This document shows positions 36,607 through 44,721 of a DNA stretch of 64,000 nt, in pieces; the stretch's first letter is position 1, and each line of letters opens with the position of its first letter. The DNA is from SXZD01 sp034680345 (GTDB lineage: Bacteria > Pseudomonadota > Gammaproteobacteria > Burkholderiales > Burkholderiaceae_B), in contig JAXISZ010000001.1 in assembly GCA_034680345.1 (NCBI GenBank), positions 62,001 to 126,000 of the forward strand, written 5' to 3'. Both the position numbers and the translations under genes were made by a program. A model generated the notes under the pieces. That model was not told the origin of the DNA and made no database searches. It worked only from the letters and a program-made list of their open reading frames with translations.

Positions 36607-38031
36607 CTATTGCGACAATACAGTGTCTATAAGCAACTGTACACCTGATTCACCCACTCGAACACCCGCCAAGGTTTTTGCCCAATCGCCTGAAGCTTTT
36701 AATGCCTGTCCACTGATTGAAATACGCGCTTCAAGGTTGACCTTTTCATGTGATGATATCTTCATTTGGGGCGCCATAGCGGTACTGTCATCTAAACTAA
36801 AAGACACTGTACCCGACTGTAAAACACTAACCGGAAAACGCAATACCGCCAAAGGCATAGGCGATCCTTCCAGAGCCTTGGCTGTAATATACAACACCGC
36901 TGAGCTAGGCAAAGTTTTAAGCTTTGCTTGCAGCGTTGCCGAAAGTGTAACCGTTCCAGAAATAGCTGACTTTTTAATCACTGACTTAGCATCAGACAAT
37001 TCCGAGGTGGAAGACTTGTCTATAGCAGCACCGGAATTTTGACCTAAACCTGTAGCCGAAGTATTTTTCTCGGCCTGTTCAAGCTGCTGGATTTCATGAA
37101 TCTTACGTAACTTTGACCAATATTTATCTGCCATGGCTTGGTCTTGCAGTTGCTCAGCCGCGGTGGCAGCCAAGGCCAAAGCCTTGGGATTATTCGGGTC
37201 TGACTCTAGCGCCTGCATCACCAAATCTAAGGGGCGACCACGCATTTGATTGTTTTGGGTCATTGCCACCATATCGGCCATATCTACCAAAATATCAGGA
37301 TGCCCAGGCGCTAAAGCTAAGGCTTTTTCTAAGGCTGCAACGCTACCAGCAAAATCTCGCTGTGATGCTTTGGCGCGTGATAGTAAAGCCCAACCCATTA
37401 AGTCATCTGGTTGTTGAGCTAATCGAGCCTGCAAAGATTCGATACGCTCTTGCATTGAAAGTTGACCACCCGGATGACGATCACTACCCGATGGCATACT
37501 TTGGTCAACATGGCCCACACGATTTTGCGTAGAAAATGCCAATGCCTGCGGGGTCCAATTGCCCACATAAATGTAAACTGCACAACTCACAATTGATACT
37601 ACCAAAAAAAACACCACCCAAGGAAATGTCTTTAAAGGTCTTGAAATTATTTGTAACCTATCCGAGCCTGCACGGTGAAATACTTGACTAGCTGTTAAAA
37701 ACCACTGTTGGCGCATGGCTTCACGGGTTGCTTGATCAATCAGCGGGTCGTCTTCAATCTCATCTCGCTTTTTTACCAGCACAGCCCATTGTGAGTCGTC
37801 AATACCAACAGGTTTTTCATCTAAAACAATCGGCTGAAAACCAGCAAGTTTTTCGGCTAGTTTTTCGCTATTGTGTAAATTAGAAGGGGCGCCAGAATTA
37901 AGAGAAGTTGCAAGGTCTGTGTTACTTAAATTATTCACAACCGGTTGACCAATAGCACGCCAACGGGTTAATAAAAATAGCAAGGTGATAAAAGACAGTA
38001 AAACAACACCAAAGACAAAGAGTATAAACAT
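36607..38031 (-). CDS. ccmI: Cytochrome c biogenesis protein CcmI (TPR apocytochrome chaperone)
   Basis: Membrane chaperone that presents apocytochrome c to the CcmF/H ligase. Two N-terminal helices (about 1-22 and 130-150) flank a cytosolic loop; TPR repeats (LAQQPDDLMGWALLSRAK, then VAALEKALALAPGHPDILVD, then ALESDPNNPKALALAA) span about 200-310; a periplasmic C-terminal domain follows. Length 474 agrees with fused-type CcmI. Here it is the first gene of the operon, instead of the last as is common. It diverges from the cytochrome cluster over 148 bases. Confidence 0.87.
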   Translation of the reverse strand: MFILFVFGVVLLSFITLLFLLTRWRAIGQPVVNNLSNTDLATSLNSGAPSNLHNSEKLAEKLAGFQPIVLDEKPVGIDDSQWAVLVKKRDEIEDDPLIDQATREAMRQQWFLTASQVFHRAGSDRLQIISRPLKTFPWVVFFLVVSIVSCAVYIYVGNWTPQALAFSTQNRVGHVDQSMPSGSDRHPGGQLSMQERIESLQARLAQQPDDLMGWALLSRAKASQRDFAGSVAALEKALALAPGHPDILVDMADMVAMTQNNQMRGRPLDLVMQALESDPNNPKALALAATAAEQLQDQAMADKYWSKLRKIHEIQQLEQAEKNTSATGLGQNSGAAIDKSSTSELSDAKSVIKKSAISGTVTLSATLQAKLKTLPSSAVLYITAKALEGSPMPLAVLRFPVSVLQSGTVSFSLDDSTAMAPQMKISSHEKVNLEARISISGQALKASGDWAKTLAGVRVGESGVQLLIDTVLSQ

Positions 38032-38179
38032 GAATTGTATATTTTATTTAACCGTCATCTGATCAGTTTAACATTGTGAACCTATTAAACACATGGCTTT
38101 TTTAAGAAAAAATATTGTAATTCTATTTTTTTTTATTTTATCTTAATAAACTCATTTCATATTAAAAGAGCAGATACAC
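38032..38179. promoter_or_regulatory. Divergent promoter region between the ccm operon and the multihaem cluster
   Basis: 148 bases separate the two start codons. A possible plus-strand promoter is TTGTAA (38115-38120) with TATCTT (38139-38144), 18 bases apart. An inverted repeat GTTTAA/TTAAAC (38066-38071 and 38085-38090) could be an operator. A purine-rich AAAAGAGCAG precedes the cytochrome b ATG. All weak by sequence, but the spacing makes joint control of haem-attachment and haem-protein genes plausible. Confidence 0.35.
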
Positions 38180-39004
38180 ATGCCAGATAACCATTTGTTT
38201 AACTTTGCTAACGGACGTTACTTCAAGTGGGCGTGTTTTTTATCACTTGCAAGCATTTTGGCTTACTGCCTTGACACCCCAGAAATTAAACCCAACGGCG
38301 GCACATGGCTTGGCTATACCCTAGGCACAATAGCGGCTTTATTAATTGTTTGGTTAATGTTATTTGGCATTCGAAAACGCGCATACGCCTCAAATTTAGG
38401 TACTGTGCGTGGCTGGTTATCGGCCCACGTGTATCTGGGCTTATCTTTACTGATCATTGCAACCCTGCACACAGGGTTTGAATTTTCTTGGAATGTTCAT
38501 ACACTGGCCTATACCTTGATGGTTTTGGTAATTGCCAGCGGTGTTTGGGGAGTTATATTGTATTTTCGCAACCCCAGTTTAATGAACCGCCAAATACAGG
38601 GGCAAACCCTGGAGGAAATGGTTAAAAATCTGCGCGATATTGACCAACAGTGCCACAATATTATTTTGCAAACCTCAGCCTCGTACTTAACGCACTTGGT
38701 TGAAAACTCTAAAAATGTTCTGATTTTTAATGCAAGCTGGCAAAAATTAACCGGTACCAACCTAAAATGCACCACCGCGGCAACAGTTAAAACGCTGGGT
38801 CAAGATCCGAAAATCAGTCAATCTGGTGCAGTCCAAGACATTTATCTTTTACAAATCAAGAAACAACAAATTCTGAAACGCCTACGCCATTACATCAAAT
38901 TACGCACCTATATTGAACTGTGGTTACTGTTTCATGTGCCACTTTCTTTCGCGCTACTGGCTAGCCTAATGGCTCATATTATTTCTGTCTTTTTCTACTG
39001 GTAA
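38180..39004 (+). CDS. Cytochrome b-like / ferric-reductase-like inner-membrane protein
   Basis: A 274-residue membrane protein with about five helices: four in the first half (about 14-32, 43-62, 80-100, 106-128), then a cytosolic or loop segment of ~115 residues, and one at the C-terminus (about 246-270). Histidines sit where haem b ligands would: SAHVYLGL, TLHTGF and NVHTLAY near helices 3-4, and LLFHVPL and LMAHIIS in the last helix. This fits a bis-His cytochrome b that moves electrons between quinone or a cytosolic donor and periplasmic cytochromes. First gene of the seven-gene cluster; the decahaem gene follows after 4 bases. I cannot assign a named family with confidence. Confidence 0.7.
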   Translation: MPDNHLFNFANGRYFKWACFLSLASILAYCLDTPEIKPNGGTWLGYTLGTIAALLIVWLMLFGIRKRAYASNLGTVRGWLSAHVYLGLSLLIIATLHTGFEFSWNVHTLAYTLMVLVIASGVWGVILYFRNPSLMNRQIQGQTLEEMVKNLRDIDQQCHNIILQTSASYLTHLVENSKNVLIFNASWQKLTGTNLKCTTAATVKTLGQDPKISQSGAVQDIYLLQIKKQQILKRLRHYIKLRTYIELWLLFHVPLSFALLASLMAHIISVFFYW

Positions 39005-39008
39005 AAAG

Positions 39009-40559
39009 ATGAAAAACAATACCGCTGAAGACAAATTGTCTATAGAAATAAAAAAACTTAAACGGCCTTTGTTTGGAAGAAGGTTAATTTCTTGGATTTT
39101 ATTTTTACCGATTGTCTTATTTTTTCTGGTAACTCCAATTCTTGCCTCGCTATACCCGCAAACCACAAACGTTATACTAAAAAAGCTTGGTATAGATGCC
39201 CCACACCTGTACATACCCTCAAAACAAACTCACATTACAACAAATAAAACACAAGCAATACCCACACCCACGGCCTTTGCACTGGATAAGGTATGGAATC
39301 CTGGCGAACTGGCCAGCGCACACCAACCTTGGGCCAATAATTGTAAAGTATGCCACTCCGAGTTGTTTATACAAACCAAAAATGAGGATTGTTTGGCTTG
39401 TCATCAAGAAACCAGCAAACACGTAACCAACGAAAAGATAGCTGGCCATGATTTAGAAAACAAACGCTGTGCCGATTGCCACCGCGACCACATGGGCCAA
39501 CTGGCTCTACAAAATCAGAATAAATTGTTTGTCGGCAAACAATGCGAAAGCTGTCATGTTGACCTAAAAAATCGCGTCCCCGAAAGCAAACTGCGTGAGG
39601 TAGGTGATTTTTCTGATCAGCACCCCGAATTTAAGGTGCAAGTGGCCACACTATCAAACCCTTTAAAACTACAACGCGTAATTCTTTCAAATACGGCTGA
39701 AGTTCAAGAACACACCGGCCTAAAATTTCCGCACGACATTCATGTCAGCGACAAAGGTATCAAAGGCCCTAAAGGCAATACTGTAATGAAATGCATTGAT
39801 TGCCATAAACCAGACAGTGCAAACATTGGATTCACAGCTGCCAATATGCAAAATCACTGCCAATCGTGCCACGAGCTACGCTTTGAACCCAAGCTATCTA
39901 ACCGCCAAGTACCCCACGGCAACGTGGCAGATGTACTAAGTACTTTACGTGAATTTTACAGCTATGTTGCCACTCATCCAGTGCCTGAGGCCATGAAAGC
40001 GAACCAAGAAATTGTACAAATTCGCCCTGGATCAGACAACAAAAACAAACCCAGCACACCTTTAATCACAGCCGGTGACGCCAAAACCAGAGCCAACTTA
40101 GCCGCTCGTGAAATTTTTGAAAAAACCGCTTGTGTAGTTTGCCATCAAATTAACAAAGCGCCACCCACCAATGACCATAGTACTACAGGGTTTGATTTAA
40201 CCCAATATACGGTGGCACCTGTCACCCCACCACATGCTTGGATGCCAAAGGCAAAATTTAACCACCAAGCGCATCAAAAACAAGAATGCACCGACTGTCA
40301 CAACGCCAAGCAATCTAAAAAGGCCAGTGACGTACTTATGCCAAGTATTGAAGTTTGTAAAGATTGCCATGTTGGCAAACAACCCGAAATCAATAAAATC
40401 ACCTCCGATTGCGGCTTATGTCACGAATTCCACTCACCAGCGCAGTTGGAAAACGACAAACTTACAGATAAACCCATCGGTGAAGCAATCAGTAAGCAAA
40501 TAAGATCAGCCAATCAAATTTCAGCTATTAATCAGATTAGCCAAGAAAGTAAAAAATGA
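39009..40559 (+). CDS. Membrane-anchored decahaem cytochrome c
   Basis: A 516-residue protein with one N-terminal transmembrane helix (about 26-48, no clear cleavage site) and ten CXXCH motifs in the periplasmic part: CKVCH, CLACH, CADCH, CESCH, CIDCH, CQSCH, CVVCH, CTDCH, CKDCH and CGLCH, at roughly residues 112, 128, 154, 178, 261, 284, 374, 427, 452 and 468. Haem groups occur as a 4+2+1+3 pattern with a haem-free stretch between the second and third groups. The probable role is to accept electrons from the cytochrome b-like protein at the inner membrane and pass them to soluble or outer-membrane cytochromes. The next gene overlaps by 4 bases. Confidence 0.88.
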   Translation: MKNNTAEDKLSIEIKKLKRPLFGRRLISWILFLPIVLFFLVTPILASLYPQTTNVILKKLGIDAPHLYIPSKQTHITTNKTQAIPTPTAFALDKVWNPGELASAHQPWANNCKVCHSELFIQTKNEDCLACHQETSKHVTNEKIAGHDLENKRCADCHRDHMGQLALQNQNKLFVGKQCESCHVDLKNRVPESKLREVGDFSDQHPEFKVQVATLSNPLKLQRVILSNTAEVQEHTGLKFPHDIHVSDKGIKGPKGNTVMKCIDCHKPDSANIGFTAANMQNHCQSCHELRFEPKLSNRQVPHGNVADVLSTLREFYSYVATHPVPEAMKANQEIVQIRPGSDNKNKPSTPLITAGDAKTRANLAAREIFEKTACVVCHQINKAPPTNDHSTTGFDLTQYTVAPVTPPHAWMPKAKFNHQAHQKQECTDCHNAKQSKKASDVLMPSIEVCKDCHVGKQPEINKITSDCGLCHEFHSPAQLENDKLTDKPIGEAISKQIRSANQISAINQISQESKK

Positions 40560-42577
40560 ATTTTAAGAAAAAAATAAAATTATTCGGCAAAATTCGATGC
40601 TCATCCCATTTGCATAGTGGCTGCATAGGCTTTCGCTTTCTCTGTTTATTACTTGCTTTAACCGGCTTAAACAGCTGCGGTGGCGGGGGCGGGGGCGAAA
40701 GTGGCAGTAGCCTGCCCACCGGCATTGGTTTAATTACAAGCGCTGGCCCCATCTTAACCGCAAAAGCCATTTCAAAAACTCAGGTAGAACGTGTTATTGC
40801 CCAAGGCGTTCAAGCCGCCAATCAATTAGGCGTTGATGGTGTTTTAGCGGTGGTTGATCGGGTGGGTAATGTTTTGGCGGTTTATTCAACCAAGGGCAAT
40901 AACTTTCCAAATGGCAATATCACAATCAGCAGCAATCGAAATATCAGAGAAAGCGGCCTTGAAAATGTAAGCTTAAACAATAGCTTTGCGCCATACTTCG
41001 CCATTACCAAAGCCATCACAGGCGCTTATCTCTCTTCTTCTGGCAATGCCTTTAGCACCCGCACTGCATCTTTAATTGTGCAAGAAAATTTTTACCCAAG
41101 AGAAACCGGGCAACCTGCTGGCCCTTTATTTGGTGTGCAGTTTAGCCAACTGCCATGTGGTGACTTAGTACGCGATATTAGCGAAAACCTAACCGATGGG
41201 CCTAAACGCTCACCACTGGGTTTATCTGCTGACCCAGGCGGCTTTCCTTTGTATGATAGCAATGGCGTGGTTATTGGTGGTGTTGGCTTTATGAGTTTTA
41301 ATGGCACGTATTCACTTGACACCAACCCCAGAAACACCGATATAGACGTTGAAGAAATAGTCGCTTATTCAGCCACACATGGCTTCGAAGCCCCAGAAGA
41401 TATTCGCGGTAACCGTATTTCAGCAGGCGGTGTATTTTTAACATACACTGATACCAATGGATTACCAGTTTCAAAAACCACATTAACTACTGAAGAACAA
41501 CAAAACCTAATAACCGTAATTGGGTACAAAGAAAACTCAAATACTATTACTACTGGAACCGCCTATGGTAAAACTGGGTCTGGTTACCGTCCTGCACTCA
41601 TGCCAGATGATTTAGGTGATTATTTAATCAATCGCAGCGCTTTTGTATTAACCAACGGAGAACAAGCAAATAACCGTTTTCCGCCAATAAATGCCATGGA
41701 CAATTTCTTAAAAAAAAACGATGTTCGCCTTTTATTAGAGCAAGCGTATGAAATTGCTTTTCGTGGGCGCGCACAAATTCGCCACCCCCAAGGTTCAGCC
41801 ATTCAAGTAAGCATTTCCGTTGTAGACAGCAACGGAAACGTACTCGGCATTGTTAGAACCCCTGATGCGCCCATTTTTGGCACCGATGTTTCACTACAAA
41901 AAGCCCGCTCAGCAGTATTTATGTCTAAAGATTTGCAATCAAAGATCGATCAGAACAGCATCCTCAATAATTATAAGAATGTGGTCAACTTTCAAAGCGT
42001 AACCCAATTCAACGGCAGCGTCGCTTTTTCCAGCCGCGGACTGGGTAACTTCGCCCGACCTTTTTATCCTGATGGCAACAATGGCGCTATCAATGGCCCA
42101 TTTTCCAAACCTTTGAGCCAATGGAGCCCCTTTTCCACCGGACTGCAATTGGATTTGGTGGAAGCACCAAATTTCCCTTTTAATCCAAACAACAATCCGC
42201 CTAATAACAATCCGCCTAATAATGGACGTAATATCACCAACAATATTTCGCTTACAACTACACGCGACAAATCCTGCGCCCCTAATGATTTACCCGCACA
42301 AAACGGACTGCAAATCTTTCCTGGTGGCTTTCCTATTTACCGTAACAATCAACTGGTGGGAGGTATTGGTGTTTCTGGCGACGGTGTAGACCAAGATGAC
42401 ATGGTCGCCTTTTTGGGCATTGAAAACGCTCGACGTGCTGGCGCTAATATCAATCACGCACCAGCCAATTTACGCAATGACAATTTTGTGGTCAATGGCG
42501 CTCAAATACGCTATGTTAACTGCCCATTTAAACCGTTTAACGACAGCAACCAAACCAATCCATGTGAAGGGATTTGA
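40556..42577 (+). CDS. Lipoprotein with tandem GlcG/HbpS-like domains
   Basis: A 673-residue exported protein. The signal peptide ends in a lipobox (LLALTGLNSC), followed by a Gly-rich spacer. Two regions resemble the GlcG/HbpS haem-binding fold: residues ~76-240 (QGVQAANQLGVDGVLAVVDR, then GGFPLYDSNGVVIGGVGF) and ~400-650 (SISVVDSNGNVLGIVRTPDA, then GGFPIYRNNQLVGGIGVSG). There is no CXXCH. An Asn/Pro linker repeat separates halves of the second domain. In HbpS the fold binds haem and senses redox state, so this protein may bind haem b or another cofactor within the conduit, or act as an extracellular cap. Overlaps both neighbours. Confidence 0.7.
   Translation: MNFKKKIKLFGKIRCSSHLHSGCIGFRFLCLLLALTGLNSCGGGGGGESGSSLPTGIGLITSAGPILTAKAISKTQVERVIAQGVQAANQLGVDGVLAVVDRVGNVLAVYSTKGNNFPNGNITISSNRNIRESGLENVSLNNSFAPYFAITKAITGAYLSSSGNAFSTRTASLIVQENFYPRETGQPAGPLFGVQFSQLPCGDLVRDISENLTDGPKRSPLGLSADPGGFPLYDSNGVVIGGVGFMSFNGTYSLDTNPRNTDIDVEEIVAYSATHGFEAPEDIRGNRISAGGVFLTYTDTNGLPVSKTTLTTEEQQNLITVIGYKENSNTITTGTAYGKTGSGYRPALMPDDLGDYLINRSAFVLTNGEQANNRFPPINAMDNFLKKNDVRLLLEQAYEIAFRGRAQIRHPQGSAIQVSISVVDSNGNVLGIVRTPDAPIFGTDVSLQKARSAVFMSKDLQSKIDQNSILNNYKNVVNFQSVTQFNGSVAFSSRGLGNFARPFYPDGNNGAINGPFSKPLSQWSPFSTGLQLDLVEAPNFPFNPNNNPPNNNPPNNGRNITNNISLTTTRDKSCAPNDLPAQNGLQIFPGGFPIYRNNQLVGGIGVSGDGVDQDDMVAFLGIENARRAGANINHAPANLRNDNFVVNGAQIRYVNCPFKPFNDSNQTNPCEGI
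42191..42220 (+). repeat. Two perfect 15-base tandem copies within the lipoprotein gene
   Basis: AACAATCCGCCTAAT occurs twice in a row (42191-42205 and 42206-42220), encoding an Asn-Asn-Pro-Pro-Asn linker. Being a multiple of three, changes in copy number would keep the frame and only alter linker length. Confidence 0.85.
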
Positions 42578-42579
42578 CA

Positions 42580-44715
42580 ATGCCGCGTTCTAACAATGCA
42601 GCTCAAAACTTAAAACGATTGCCTGCTCTACAAGGGATCACAGCGCTACTGTGCAATTTATTTTCACCTGCATTTGCTGAACAAAGCACCACTACAACAC
42701 TAAACACCTCAACACTGGTGGTTCAATCACACACCTTAAATGACGCCACCAGCAACGAAGTCAGCCTCACACATACCCTACAAGTGGCTGCAAAACGGGT
42801 CAAGATTTACGATCAACCCCACACACAGGCCGCTGCAATTTCACAAGCCTACCGCGGACAATTACTACAAGGCATCTCCCAAGAAGGCAACTGGATTAAA
42901 ATTGCTTTTAACGACACTCAAATGAATGTCAACATCGGATATGTCCAACTAGAAATTGACCCCCTAGAGCAACCCAACGTCATAACGCTGGCAGGCAATA
43001 AAGCCCTACGCTCTGCTCGATCAGAAACCGGAGTGCTGGCTTCTGAAGTACAAGCGGTTCGCCCCGGTGGTGTGCTTGTTGATATTAATCTACCTGCAGT
43101 GCAAGATGATCAACTGGCTCCACCAGCCCCCCATTTACCCAGAGAAACAGTGCCTATTTCTGACCGTTGGCGCTTAATGTCAGCCTTGGGCTTTAAATTT
43201 CCATGGTATGACCCTTACAACCAAAATGCGCTGAAAGGCGATTTACCTGTGCTGGGCAGTATTTTAGGGCCCGAATGGTTTTTTAATGTAGGGGTTATTT
43301 CAGACACTTTAATGGAACACAGACACTTACCCACTCCCGTTGCACCTGTCACCGCCCGCCAAGCAGGCGTTAATGATCAGTTTGGCGGTCAAAAACAAAG
43401 GATTTTAGCGCAAAACTTAATCACCTCTTTTAGCTTAGTTAAAGGCAATACCACCTTTCGACCACCAGATTATGAATTTAAATTTGTGCCGGTATTCAAC
43501 TATAACCGCGTTCATGTGGATGAAGACCGTGCACTTCGCATCAATCCGCTGACCGGAAACCAACGCAGCGATAACCATATTGGTATCCAAGAATTATTTG
43601 CAGACGTGCATTTGCGTAATGTTTCTGATCGATATGATTTTGATTCGCTGCGCATGGGGATTCAACCCATCACCAATGATTTTCGCAGTTTTTTATACAA
43701 TGACGTACCCTTTGGCATACGCTTATTTGGCAATCGCTCAAATAACCAGTATCAATATAACATTGGTTTGTTTCGCCGAGTAGAAAAAGACACCAACAGC
43801 GGTTTAAATGATCTGGGTCAAGGTCTGCGTGATGACAACATTGTTTTGGCTAATCTTTATAAACAAGATTTTCCTATTATTGGGTTTACCAGCCAAGTCA
43901 GTTATGTTCACAATCGTAACAGTGAAAACAAATCACTGTACTTCAATAAAAATGGTTTTTTAGAGCGCCCTGCTTCGTTTGGTGCACAAAAATTGTATCA
44001 GTACCATGTTAATTATTTTAGTTACAGCGGAGATGGCCACTTTAAACGCTGGAATTTAAGCACATCAACCTATCTGGCCCGCGGCCGTTCCGACAACCAC
44101 CCGATTGCCCAACGGCCCCAAGAAATTAAAGGCTGGTTTCATGCCAGCGAGGTATCAAGAGATTTTAATTGGATTCGGGTGCGTGGCAGTGTGCTGATGA
44201 CCTCTGCAGACAAAGATCCTTTCGACAATAAGTCCACCGGCTTTGATGCCATTTTAGAAAACCCACAATTTGCCGGTGCTGACACCAGCTTTTTCATTCG
44301 CCAACCCATTCCACTGATTGGCGGCGGCAATGTGGCTTTGTCTGGTCGCAATGGGGTGATTCCCTCACTGCGTTCAAGCAAAGATCAGGGACAGTCTAAT
44401 TTTATTAACCCGGGTTTAAGCCTGTTTGGTTTGGGCGCTGACTTTGACCTCTTGCCTCAATTACGGCTCATCACAAACATTAATCGGTTGTTTTTCCGCG
44501 ACACCACAGTATTAGCGGTGTTACGCAGCCAAGCAGCGCCTGATCGCGAGATAGGCACAGACGTTTCATTTGCTGTGCAATACCGACCCTACTTTACGCA
44601 AAACGTGGTGATCAACGCTTCAGTGTCTAGACTCATTCCGGGTAAAGGTTATCGAGAACTGTTTCCAAATATGGGTTTAAACACAGCTTTTATTAATTTT
44701 ATTTTAACATTCTAA
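42580..44715 (+). CDS. Outer-membrane beta-barrel protein with N-terminal SH3-like domain (putative conduit porin)
   Basis: A 711-residue exported protein. A signal peptide (LLCNLFSPAFAEQ) precedes an SH3-like domain (about 65-130: RVKIYDQPHTQAAAI, GNWIKIAF, GYVQLEID) and a long region of alternating strands rich in aromatic and Asn/Arg residues that ends in ...NFILTF, the C-terminal Phe signature of outer-membrane barrels. No haem motif. By position between two multihaem proteins it could be the sheath of a porin-cytochrome conduit, as MtrB and PioB are; that role is inference. ATG at 42580 is preferred over TTG at 42574 because GAAGGG lies 7-9 bases upstream. Confidence 0.75.
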   Translation: MPRSNNAAQNLKRLPALQGITALLCNLFSPAFAEQSTTTTLNTSTLVVQSHTLNDATSNEVSLTHTLQVAAKRVKIYDQPHTQAAAISQAYRGQLLQGISQEGNWIKIAFNDTQMNVNIGYVQLEIDPLEQPNVITLAGNKALRSARSETGVLASEVQAVRPGGVLVDINLPAVQDDQLAPPAPHLPRETVPISDRWRLMSALGFKFPWYDPYNQNALKGDLPVLGSILGPEWFFNVGVISDTLMEHRHLPTPVAPVTARQAGVNDQFGGQKQRILAQNLITSFSLVKGNTTFRPPDYEFKFVPVFNYNRVHVDEDRALRINPLTGNQRSDNHIGIQELFADVHLRNVSDRYDFDSLRMGIQPITNDFRSFLYNDVPFGIRLFGNRSNNQYQYNIGLFRRVEKDTNSGLNDLGQGLRDDNIVLANLYKQDFPIIGFTSQVSYVHNRNSENKSLYFNKNGFLERPASFGAQKLYQYHVNYFSYSGDGHFKRWNLSTSTYLARGRSDNHPIAQRPQEIKGWFHASEVSRDFNWIRVRGSVLMTSADKDPFDNKSTGFDAILENPQFAGADTSFFIRQPIPLIGGGNVALSGRNGVIPSLRSSKDQGQSNFINPGLSLFGLGADFDLLPQLRLITNINRLFFRDTTVLAVLRSQAAPDREIGTDVSFAVQYRPYFTQNVVINASVSRLIPGKGYRELFPNMGLNTAFINFILTF

Positions 44716-44721
44716 GCCACC

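Noticed and set aside
38060..38092. CRP or FNR site in the divergent ccm/cytochrome promoter
   Set aside because: TTGTGA occurs once, but the second half-site does not match either consensus; only an unnamed inverted repeat remains.
42187..42224. Tandem repeat as a phase-variable switch
   Set aside because: The unit is 15 bases, a multiple of three, with only two copies, so it cannot shift the frame.
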